Source: Trichinella spiralis (taxonomy: Eukaryota > Nematoda > Enoplea > Trichinellida > Trichinellidae). From it: DNA of 64,000 nucleotides. The notes below the pieces were generated by a model. It was not told where the DNA came from. It saw only the letters and a list, made by a program, of their open reading frames with translations, and did no database searches. The translations under genes and the position numbers were made by a program. Position 1 is the stretch's first letter. Each line of letters opens with the position of its first letter. The DNA lies in contig CM012954.1 of NCBI GenBank assembly GCA_000181795.3, positions 2,972,216 to 3,036,215 on the forward strand, written 5' to 3'. Shown here one piece after another: positions 12,436 to 23,700 of this stretch.

Positions 12436-13299
12436 TTAAGCTTTTTGAACTGCATTCTGAAATGTTTGCAAACAGCTAATTCGTCCATTTTCCAAAATGT
12501 CACCATTCAAACAACCATCCACAACATTTTCGTAAAATTGTACAGCTATACGATCGACGAACATTTCACTATAATATTCGCATTTTCATAAAATATACTT
12601 GAAACAAGAAAAAAAAACCATCAACCTTACCGAAAATTTTGAAAATTACTATAATTTTTTTCTTTCGATGAATCGTCAAAAGGATTTGCAACTATAAAAA
12701 TAAAACATCTTCTTCATCAAATGCGCATATTAACCAACAAGTATGTAAATCATAATTTGCATATGTCAAATTAATCAAACATATTGAAAATTCACACAAA
12801 ACAGACCCTGCTAACCTAAATGTCAACCCTATTTTGTGAAGTTCATCATAAAGAGGAATTTTTTCTTCATACCAACAACATCGATATAAAAATTTTATTC
12901 TTTGTGACAACTAAGCTGACTGACCTGTTTGCAGATTTGAACTTGAACTTCAATAAATCAATTTTACAAAAACTATCGTTTCATCAAATCTGCACTTATT
13001 TGTTTACTTCATTTTACAAAAAATAAATTAATGAATAGTATGACTTACATTTCATCTTTGAGACGAACATCAACGTCTGTACTGGAATAAAATAATCAGG
13101 AAAGACAGTGGATTGTTTGGCCAGTATCCAATGTCCATTTTCTGACGACATCAGCTTCACCTGATGTTGCAAAAGGTGCACCACGTCCAACGGCGTCAAC
13201 AGTGGAGCTGCCTCGAAATGAAGCGCCTTCGGTATACTGTAACGTTTGTCGATAGCTTTGCAAAACTTTGCCACCAACTGCAATCTGCAATATATATAC

Positions 13300-13351
<52 letters not shown>

Positions 13352-13926
13352 TATTTATTCTTTTCTTCTCCATAACATTCACACTCTGCTAACCTCTGTT
13401 GATAAGGGAAATTTTCAACATTGACATCACCAAGCCAAGCTGCATCAATAATACGAAATAAAGACACTTTTTCCGTTAATTTAATATTATTCTAAAAGCA
13501 TATTAATAAATAAAAATAAATAAATAAATATATATATATTTATTTATTTATTCAATGATATTTATATTCAATTATGCACATTTTTATTTGCAATAATTAA
13601 TTTCAAAAATGTAAATTAAAAAATCTTTTTCTCCATGTGCATTTTTTCAAAATGAAAAAACTCTACAATTTAGGCTGAATGTTGCTATTTTCCAAGTTGA
13701 ACTGTGTCAAAAGTCTTCTTTTCACTAACCTTCCTACGCAACCTGACAAATTTTTTCTAGCTTTTCTTTTGACGATTAATTTCATACGTGCAATTATAAA
13801 AAAATGAAATAAACCACGATCAAAATAATTTCCACTTTAACTGATTTCTCAGCACTGACTGACAAACAACAGTCACTGTACAAAACAAAACGATCACTGC
13901 TGAAGAAAGCCTTATTTCATGGAGGA

Positions 13927-13966
<40 letters not shown>

Positions 13967-16648
13967 TCATGTCACAAATAAAATTATGAAATAATAATTG
14001 ACTTTTTGAAAACTTACCGATTCTATAGAACACGATGATGAACTAGCAGCAGTGCTATAACATCGAGTAAAACTGCCAAAGATGACAGTATTGTTTGGCA
14101 AATAGGCTTCAACGCAATCAAATTCTTTCCATTCCTTGTCATGAAAATAGTACAAATTGTTCTGCTAATTTATACAAAAATATAAAAAGAATATAAATTT
14201 TTCCAAACATCTGAAATAATTCAATTTTCAATTTTTTAATACCCCTCCAGCAATGAGAACTGTCGCCTCACCAAAACTAGCCACAACCAAATGTTGCACA
14301 ATGTTCAAACGTTGTAACCACGAAGCGTCGACTTTGATACGCTTTTCTAATAACCAACTTGCGTTTCGCTGTAAATCAAAGAGAAAGATATTTATTAAAA
14401 TTTAACAACAACAACAATACAATAATCAATTAGCTCGCTTACTGGAGATAAAAGTTTAAAAATCATTTCAGCCGACTGTGTAAAATTTTTCGCTGATTCG
14501 TCAGGAATTTTCCACAAATTCAAACAATATTCCCTGATCAACTGTTGACGGTTATCACGCAATGTTCGATTCTCTGAAAATGTCTTGTATTTCTTTAAAA
14601 ACGATATCTGTCTTGCTGAAAGTCTGAAAAATTAAATTCCAATTATATTCATGTCTCAATTCAAAAAAAAAAAACAAAAAGCTTCCTACTGTTCATTGAT
14701 TTCCATAAAGTGAGACATGAATTCATTCGCTTCTTGAACAAAATTTGACGGTAACAATTGCCGTATATCTTCATCCGCGTTGAATGTGTCGAACATCAAA
14801 TTTGCTTTGATTAAATAATCTGAGATTTGTTTGCAATTTCCTCGAAAACCAATACCAATAACATACCTTTAAAAATTACCAATAAATAAAATAATATTCA
14901 AAAGTTAAAAAACAATTCTCCAACTTTTCAGAATTGCCTGGACGACTTGAATGTGGTTTGTGCAGTGTGAGTTTGTCAAAGCAATGCCACAGCAGACAAA
15001 TCAAGTCAACTGTGAACGGCGTGAAGGTGTCGAAGAATTTGCATAGAAATGTGCCTCCCTTTCTCAAAACCAACAAACCACACAACGATTGGCACAGATA
15101 AATACGTTTCGAAAGCACTTCTTGTAAAATTTCTTCGCCCACTACAGAAAATCCCTAAAACAGAAGCAAAGGCTAAATATTAGGAAAAAAATTTTTTTCT
15201 TTAAATTATTATTACCAAAATTTACCCCATCTGCCATAAAAAGATGTACACCTTTTTGATCAGTATTTTTCAGTACAAAATTGGAAAAACTTTCCAAATT
15301 GCTTCCCTTCGTTATATCACCATCTCCATCAATACCATCTTCACCATAAAAAGCTTCGAACATTACTGGCGATGATGCGGTAAATTTGTCCAAACGAAAA
15401 TCACAATCATTTCTCAATGTCATGCCAAAACCATGCGCATTCCAACCACGTTTCCATAGCACGTATTCTGTGAAGCCTCCTGGTCCAGAACAGACGTCAG
15501 CAAAGTAAAACAATTCTGGATATTCAGCTACATTTGGAACTATAGAATTCTATGAAATTTTGTATTTGTAAAATAATTATTCAAAGAAAGCAACATCACA
15601 TTTTTAAATACCCCATCTGCATCTTTCGGATCCGTAAGCTGAAAGTCGACCAAAGCATCCAAATTTGCCAACTTTATAGCAGCTCTGCAAAACGTCAAAA
15701 AATAATGTGCAAAATTTTTAATCAATAAAAACAAATGTAGTACCTGTTCTGAAAAATTGCACTTTTAATCGATTCAAAAGGATTGGCCCTTGATCGAGCA
15801 CTTCGCAAACGCCAATCTTTAATGTTGTGCAATTCACTCTTAATTTACAATATAATTAATGTTTACATAAAACCGAAAACAAAAATGTCCATTTGTGTTA
15901 CCTTTGCAAGCAGAAGATCATTTAGGATATTCTTTTTGAAATAACTATCTTCTTGGCGTGAATCTTTCACTCGCTTAAAGCAACAGCAATGACCGATTAA
16001 ACAAATTAAAGAAAATCATACTCTTCCTATTTTGATGCACTTTTCATCCAATTTGAGATCAATTGCAAGCGGAGAAGGCGACGGTGGGAACCATTTCACT
16101 TCTTCAATAATTTCCATCTGTGGGTGATGATTTATGTAAAAAAAATAAAAAACTAAAATTTAAAATATTCGTAAACTAATTCACCTTTTCCATTTCCCAA
16201 TCAGGTAGAGTATGATGATCAGAATGTGGAACTGCCATGCCTTGGTCCTGAATTCCAAACCCAGGGCCTTCTTTGAATTCCATTTCCTTCTAAAATAGAT
16301 CCATTGAATGAACAAACAGCCAAAAATTCCAAAATGGACAACCCAAACATACCATTGTTTCATTGATTATTTTTCCACTACTGCAGCGTTTTTCATATGG
16401 TTCAGTGTTTTCTAATCTATAAAAAACAATAATGATGCTGATAATGTAATGTTATTTGAAGATGCTGATCATTTGCAACGGTACTCTAATAAAGACACCG
16501 GCTGTACACACTGATCGCCAGAAAGCTTCCGTTTCAATAAATTTGAACCTGACGATGCCGTCGAACAGCAAACTTCGGCTAAGTCATCTGAATGGACATT
16601 TTCGAAGGAAACATTTTCAATTTCACAAAATTCACCTGATTCATCCAT
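12436..16648 (-). CDS. CMTR1: Cap-specific mRNA 2'-O-methyltransferase 1 (CMTR1)
   Basis: Methylates the 2'-O of the first transcribed nucleotide of capped mRNA (cap 1) in the nucleus, using S-adenosylmethionine. Eighteen exons, 5' to 3': 16485-16648, 16353-16416, about 16185-16289, 16022-16117, 15902-15973, 15744-15838, 15612-15684, 15226-15539, 14925-15154, 14690-14866, 14443-14623, 14243-14368, 14018-14161, 13394-13491, 13049-13284, 12816-12910, 12631-12691, 12436-12568; about 820 aa (human 835). The FtsJ/RrmJ core is plain: Lys in AAIKLANLD, the SAM loop [15 protein letters not shown], catalytic Asp in HLFMADG and Lys in [12 protein letters not shown], followed by SRPGNSE. The C-terminal half matches the guanylyltransferase-like region. 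I see no convincing G-patch in the N-terminal 100 residues, unlike vertebrate CMTR1. The phases fail by one base at 15612/15539 (beside GGGG) and around exon 12816-12910. Base-calling error or a missed small exon is likely there. Confidence 0.9.
13290..13349. repeat. (TA)n/(TG)n microsatellite in a CMTR1 intron
   Basis: TATA units passing into about 17 GT units, filling most of the short intron between two CMTR1 exons. Confidence 0.95.
13935..13961. repeat. (AT)n microsatellite in a CMTR1 intron
   Basis: About thirteen AT units after a poly-A run, within the intron between the exons at 13.4 and 14.0 kb. Confidence 0.95.
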
Positions 16649-17604
16649 ATCTATGAGAAAAAAAATTTTTTTTAATAAGAACTTACAAATTTTTATTTCA
16701 CGCGCGATAGTGCACACTGTGAACATTTTTGCGCCATTCAACATTAGAAGGTTAATATAAAAATAAAATCTTTACTAATGCCTATTTAAAAAATTAAAAA
16801 CTTTTCATATACAAGCAGAACATCAAAAAAAGATTTTGTTAACTACATAATTTGAAGTAAAAGTTCAACAGAAATACAAATGTTATTTGATACAAAAATT
16901 AACAAATTATAAAATATTAAACAGTTCAAAAACGTATATTCCACTTGATGTACGAAAAGGAACGCATTGGCGCGAAAAACTTAAATAAATAGGTCATTTG
17001 GAAAGACACTTGTGGCGTTCAAATGTAAATAATCAATCGGACCGGTTTGACGATGATGCACGATAAGATGATGTTAAAAATCAAGTACGATTGTCAATCA
17101 GCCTACAGTATGCCTAATTTTAAATTGATGAAAAACTTATGCACATTAAGCACTGCAGTCAAGCATGTGTAGATGCTTACACAACCATCGAGACAAATTT
17201 CACATTCCTTAAAATAAAAATAATTGATTTTTCAACATTTTGAGATTTTGCTATTATCAAATTAAAAATTTTTTCTCACAAAATTATTCAACTTGGAAAA
17301 ACTATACCAATTGTTCACTTTATCCCGTACAATTACAGTGTTATAAATAAGCAATAAATTTATATTACAATAACACGCTTACCGAAACGTTATAAAATTC
17401 ATTCTAATGACTTCAAGAATTTCCTACAGAATTACTTTTCACAAACCTTAAATAAATAAACAAAAAAAAATATATATATATATTTCAAGACAACAAATTA
17501 ATTGAATTATATATACCCTGATGAATTTTGTTGGCTTCATATAAAAATAACGGTTTTATTAGTCATATGCATTTGAATATAATATGTACTGTAAAAAAAA
17601 TTGG
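16649..17604. other. Intergenic region between CMTR1 and kanadaptin
   Basis: About 0.95 kb of AT-rich DNA holding the CMTR1 5' flank and the kanadaptin 3' end. A minus-strand AATAAA (17555-17560 as TTTATT) sits 45 nt past the kanadaptin stop. The stretch around 16970-17110, less AT-rich, may be promoter sequence. No gene is seen. Confidence 0.5.
17555..17560 (-). terminator. Polyadenylation signal of kanadaptin
   Basis: TTTATT on the plus strand, that is AATAAA on the minus strand, 45 nt downstream of the kanadaptin stop codon. Confidence 0.65.
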
Positions 17605-20162
17605 TTAATATCCAAGCTTTTCATTTAGCGACGTCCTTCCGTCGCCAGTCTGATCTACAAAACAATTAAACAATCAATTCCACAGTATCCATATAATAAT
17701 ATGATGCAAACGTACTCTCAGGTGGTAGCCATTCGGAAAAATTTTCTTCCTCCGGTCCCGTTCCATAAGGAAAAACAAAACTTCGCTTGAACTAAAGTAT
17801 AATTTCAGAAAGTAAAAAAATACAAATAATTTGCAATCAAAATAATAATTACTGTACCCTTCGTTCAGATGGTTGATCAGTATTCGCAGCAGATTCTTGC
17901 TCGTCTTCTTCGATAAAGGGTCGTTTAGAGGAAGTTGTTTTTTCTTCATTCAGTGGCTTCTTATCCAATTCAGGCAATGTCTTCGTCGACTTTCCCATTT
18001 TAACTTCATCTTGCTTTTCCTCTTTCTTTGCTTCTCCTGTTTCTTCTTCTTCTTCTTCTTCAACTTCTTCAACAAATTTGTCTGATGTGGATTCCGGCAA
18101 TTTTGGAACAAATACAGGCAAAACCATCTGCTCTTTCCTGCCGAAACCTCCCATACGTCCGACCAAGACGTTCTGCGTACGTGTTGGGCCACAGTCAGAC
18201 GGCTTATCGACCAAGAGCCGTTTGAAAGCTGGCATTTCAGCTGGTTTAGCTACTTTAACCAACAAAGCGGTTCGAGCTCGTTGCTTTTCCAACGCTCCTA
18301 ACCGTGTCCGCAACTGAGACTGCTTCACCTTGACATTCTGAAGATCACAGCGCGTCATATTTGCCAAAAACTCATCCAAAGAATCTCGACCAGGTTGAAC
18401 TGCAACTTCACCTCCTTTTTCAGCTAAAACATTTCCCAATTTATCATCATGCCACCTTGTTGTATTGGAATGGTTACCTTCTGCGGCTAACAATTTCAAT
18501 TGACTTTTTGTTCTTTCAATATCTGCATCCAGAGATTCCAATTTTTGCATCAAAGTATTGTAATTGTCCACCTTCGAACGCGTGTTCATCTTCATCTCAC
18601 GTTCATAGCGAAACGCGCGCTTGCGTTCAATTTCCCCAGTACGGTCCAAAAATTCATCTTCATCTGAATCATAATAATCATTTGATTTCCAGTCTTTCTT
18701 TTTTCTTCCTCTGCCAACTGAAATGTTTCATTTTAAATTCTCACAACGCCAACAATAATTAATATATTACTAACTTTGAGAACTCTTCCTCAGTACATCA
18801 TGAGCATCCAATAGTCGACAAGCTTCGAGAGCACATTGGAAAATTGCATCTTTTTTTGCTCCACTAACTACCGCTTCCGCAAATACGGGCTTGCCAGTTG
18901 AAGTTTCAATTGGAAGTCTAAATTGTTAAAATAGCAACGAATAATGTTCAACCTTTGCACATTCGAATTGCAATACTCTATTCGACAACACCATGTACGC
19001 CGAAATGTTGGTCCCTTTTCAGAACAATCGTACACTAATTCATGACCTTCTCGATCGAAGAATTTCTTAAGAACTTTCTTCGGATCGTCTTTATAATACT
19101 GTTCCCTTTGTTCGAGATGTTCAAAGTCAATATCTTCCCCATCTTCACTTTCTTCCCCTTCACTGTCTTCCTGCTGTTCATGGTCATCTTCACCGTAGTC
19201 AGAAAGACCCCAATCAATTCCTCGATCCAAAGCAGGACTGTCATGAAATTCCGCTTGAAGACTGCCTGCTTTCGATTCAACAACATCTTTCCATTTTCTG
19301 GACGTGTCGATCAGTGCTTTCTGACGTTCAACACGTTGCTTCAGCTCAGTGACTGTGAATTCTGATTCAGGTTCTTCGTCCCATTCTGGTCCCTTAAGAA
19401 TAAAAAAAAACCATCAAAATCAATTTTTGCAATCATAATTATTGCCTACTTGTAATATGTAGAATCTCGTACTGCTGCCAAAAGCAATCATGTGGCCGAC
19501 TTTTACACGCATATACATGAAAGGTGGAATTTTCTCTTTGTTCAAAAATGTCCCATGCGTACTGCCAAAATCAAAAATATACCAACCCAACTGATGAGAT
19601 TCACCAACTGCTCTATACTGAAATACAGCATGGCATCTTGAGATCGACGGATGTTCTAATTGAACGTCAACGTATTCTGCACGTCCAAAAGAAATGTACG
19701 GCTTATTCAAATTAATTTTGCCAATCATGCAACCTTGCTTTAAGACTTCAAAACTGTACAATAACTCTTCTGGATGACCAGACCATGCAGGAATTTTATA
19801 AGGTAAAGACGAAGCGTTACGTTCCGCTATCGTTTTGTTTTCACTAAATCGAAACAACAGTTCTTCGATTGAAATCAGAAAACATAATACAGTTTTAAAA
19901 TAGAAAAATAAACATTTATTTTTTACTTCTGAATGTCATTTGATGTTGCTGTTGGTGGTGGTGGTGAAAAATGTTCGGTCGAATGATCGTCCAACGTAAC
20001 TGATGTTGAATTCTGAAACTTGGTATCAACGGATTCAGAAATTTTAACACTATTTTCAGTTTCTCCAACCGGTGCTACAGGAAAGGGAACTTTAAAGCAT
20101 TCGCTATCAGTTTGATTGCAACGACTGGCTTCTTGCAGATTACAGCCTTTTTCAGAAGACAT
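17605..20162 (-). CDS. SLC4A1AP: Kanadaptin (SLC4A1AP): FHA and dsRNA-binding-like domains
   Basis: A mainly nuclear protein, first named as an adaptor of the kidney anion exchanger and later found with RNA-processing complexes. Seven exons, 5' to 3': 19927-20162, 19450-19843, 18953-19392, 18775-18917, 17858-18717, 17716-17791, 17605-17654; phases close to 732 aa. Order: polar N-terminus (1-78); FHA domain (about 85-200) with ISFGR, HPSISRCHAV and FDFGSTHGTFLNKEKI; acidic segment; DPKKVLKKFFDREG leading into the dsRBD-like fold (about 295-400) with LPIETSTGKPVFAEA and QCALEACRLLD; YYDSDEDEFLDRTG; a charged coiled-coil region with a Glu run; KPAEMPAFKRL; and the closing GDGRTSLNEKLGY motif. 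Every one of these blocks has a counterpart in human kanadaptin. The start is the ATG at 20162. Introns are 35-83 nt, one of them only 35 nt. Confidence 0.94.
18918..18952 (-). other. Ultra-short intron (35 nt) in kanadaptin
   Basis: Removing these 35 bases, which run from a GTTGAAC donor to a TTTAG acceptor, joins the frame exactly between WCCRIEYCNSNVQ and LPIETSTGK, where human kanadaptin reads CRVRLPVDDSTGK. Reading through keeps a frame open briefly but loses the conserved block. Confidence 0.75.
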
Positions 20163-20732
20163 TGCTAAAACAATTCAAATAACACTTTATGGAAATTCAC
20201 AATAAAACAGTTTCATGAAGTTTCACAAAAAACCATTCATAAACAAAACAATTATTGTTCTTCAGAAAAATTTACTTTTATATGTATAAAACGATTTATT
20301 TTATAAAAGCGGTTCGATCTTAAAAGTAGAGCAATTTTTGTGTTCAAAAAATATTGTATTACACAAAATAAATACAGTATGATATACCATAATTAGTGAT
20401 AATCAAGCAAAATTTATTTTTACTTGTAGCATCAGTAAGTATTCTGATACACATAAATTTTTAATTAATAAAATATGTGCACCTAATTACATTGTATTTA
20501 ATTTTTTCTTAATATAAAATTTGAACAAAAACTAAGTACAAGCGTTGTGCGATTTGTTTTCGAGCTGCTTTTGAACTTCGACCGTTGAACTAGCAACATA
20601 TACATCTTTTTAAAAACAGTGTGAAAATTTTTATAAATGCAAAATACGAAATCTAATTTATTTACATAAACAATGACAACAAATATATCAAACAGATGAA
20701 ATGGAAAGTGCAAAAAATGTTGTATTTTCGTT
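20163..20732. other. Intergenic region between kanadaptin and PALS1
   Basis: 570 bases, strongly AT-rich. It contains the kanadaptin 5' flank and the PALS1 3' UTR. A minus-strand AATAAA (TTTATT at 20657-20662) lies about 70 nt past the PALS1 stop. Confidence 0.55.
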
Positions 20733-23700
20733 TCATTTAAACACTAAAGATGGGTTTTTCAACCAGAACGATGGCACCCACTGCGGCTCTGTTTCAAGTC
20801 GATTAATCGCTGTACGAAGTTCTTGATAACTATGCTCAAGATCATAATTGACCACAACGAGGTCAAAGTAATGTCCATATTTTTCTTCCGCTTCTTTAGC
20901 TTCCGTTACAATAGCTTTCAATTCATCGTCCTAAATGAAAATGAACACTTGCAAAAGTCATTATTCATAAGGATAAGTTTCATTTACAAGAAGACATACT
21001 TTTAAAGTTGGATTCGCTTGCCTCCTTTGATTAACCTTCATCCTTTCCAATGAAGGCGGCGAGATGAATACAACAAAAGGCATCAGATCTGAATTTCGAA
21101 TCGCTCGTATACTCTGAAATATATTTGTTTTTTTTTGAATTTGATTAAAAGCCAGTCCCAAAGAGAAGTTCACACCACCTGAGGCTTCAAAGTCAGTACA
21201 CACGTTTTGCCGCGTTCAATAACGCGTCGAATCTCAACAAAACTGGTCCCATAAAGATGTTTCTGATATTCGCCCCATTCTACAAATTTTCTCGCAAGCA
21301 CATCCTCTTCGAATTCTTGACGACTGACAAAATGATAATGAAATCCATCCCGCTCGTTGAATCTTCTCAGTCGAGTAGTATCTGAAATTTTACACAATAC
21401 AATACAGTACAATACAGTAATCTGAATCGAATAATTTTAATAAATATGATCATACGTGATATTGTGCCGTCAAATTTATCTTTCTCATTTTCTAACAGCC
21501 GTTGTCGAAGTTCAAAACAACCAACATGCGGTGGTCCGACCAAAACGATCGGTCTTCGACGACCCGTTCTCGACAAATACAAAGACACCTCTTCGTAGGT
21601 GGGAATTTCCTTTTCAAATGGTTCCATTTTCAGATCAAAACTGCGACCCAACTTGAACCGGAACCAATTCGTTTTCGGATATTTTGCACAAAACAGCAAT
21701 CCAGCCCTGTGTTTTGCACAATTATCTTTACCAGAATCGGTGGTCAATTCTCGGATGTAATTTTCACGCCTTTAAATGAATACTTTTTCTTTTTGAAACG
21801 AACATGCAAATGCATATATCTATATCTATATCTATATACTCGATTTGAAAGCTAACCGACGGTATGAGACCGGCCAACGTTTGGGCGCTGTCTTCACCTT
21901 CGCGATAAGCTTGCCACCAGTTTGGATCTTGGGTCGATATTACGTGCAAAATATCTCCCTTGTTGAAGCCAAGACCCAACTCTCTACACGGCAAATACAC
22001 GTCTTCTTCAGGGTTATAATCAAACAACGCTCGGACATGTTTCTACATGAAAAAGATCTTTTTATCAAAATGCACTTGTAGTGAAATGAATAAGCAAAAC
22101 AAATCTTACAACGCCTTTGGGGGCGATTGCATTGTTGTTATCAACAGCCGTATCAGATCTTCTCGATGCAACAATGATAAACGTTAATTCACCGAACAGA
22201 TTACACTGATAATGAGAAATTCTCCGCTTATTAATGCAAATAGATTGATTTCAAGATCATTTCAATTTACCAGAAGATCACAAACTTCATGAACGGTTTT
22301 GCCTCGCAAATCGACGCCATTCACTTCAATTATCTCGTCGCCTGAACGAAGCACAATGTTGAAAAAAAGACAAGAGACGCCCATCATTTTTACATGATAA
22401 ATAAACAGTTACCTTCGTGCAGAAGATTCGTTTTCTCAGCCACACCACCACGAATGATTCGTCCAATGACAATTGCTTCACCGTCATTTTTTACAGTTGC
22501 ACCCTGAAAAGATTGTAGTTATAATTTTTGTTTGCTAAAACTATTATCAAAAATTGTTATAAAAATTTATACATGAAGATTAGTAATCCGATTGATTTGA
22601 CAGTAGGAAAATAAAGTCTAGATTTCGAAAAATACACGCGTATAAATTTAAGAGAAGCTAAAAATGAAAAATATAAATTATATTTTGAATTTTTTCCGCA
22701 TGTTGACTTTCAGACAAAATTTGCAATCAAGTTGAATGATTCCCGCTTAGAGCGATCAGTATGCAAATTTTTAAAATTTAAATTATAAACGATTGCAATC
22801 AAATTTAAATGGTTTATTTTCAATTTTAACTTATTTTTTATACAAATATATGTATTATTCTAATTGAAATAATTTGTAATTTGTTTGTACGGTTCCGTGT
22901 CGGAATGTTAATTTCTAGTTACACAAACTGCGATGAGCAGTCGTTGAAAAAATATGTTTTCAATTAAAATAAATTTTAAAATACTTTTAAAGAATATTTT
23001 CAAAGGAAATTCATTTTTTTAATTTTCAAATTTTAAATTCAGCTAACTGCATCATTTTACATATACAAAAGTACTGTAGCTGCACTAGTCTTCTTTTTAA
23101 AATTCACTTTATCCGGTTTTAGTCGCTCGGGTGGCGGCGCGAAATGGCCGCACGTTGGCGAATCGAGTCGACGTGTGAATTTGAATTTCAGTACTAAGCG
23201 AGGTAATCATTTTTACATTAAATGAACTTTTATATAAATATATTGTAAATTTAATTCGCCTTTTCTTCGACTAATTTTGTTTACTTGTTATATAATTGTC
23301 GATAGCAATAATTTGCATGCACATTATCATAACTTCCTTAAATTGCATCATTTTCAGTCGAGTTTGAAATTGAAAATTTCTTTTACAAATAAATTTTTTT
23401 TAACTTTTTATCAATTTTGATTTTATTTATAAAATTTCTGAAAATTACTGAACAAATAATTTTTTAATTATTTTGAGTCAAATTTTGAAGAAACTCATTT
23501 TTGTTGGTTATTCAAATCCATCCCGCTCGTTAGCAAAGAATAGTATTAGAAATATTATTAGATGATAATTTAATTTAAATAGAATAAAAAATATAATTAA
23601 AATAACATAAACCATTGCCCACTATAAAATTAGCGTATTTTTGTTATGTAATAATATTTTTCAAATATTCATTATTCAATGAAAACTGAAATGAAATGAA

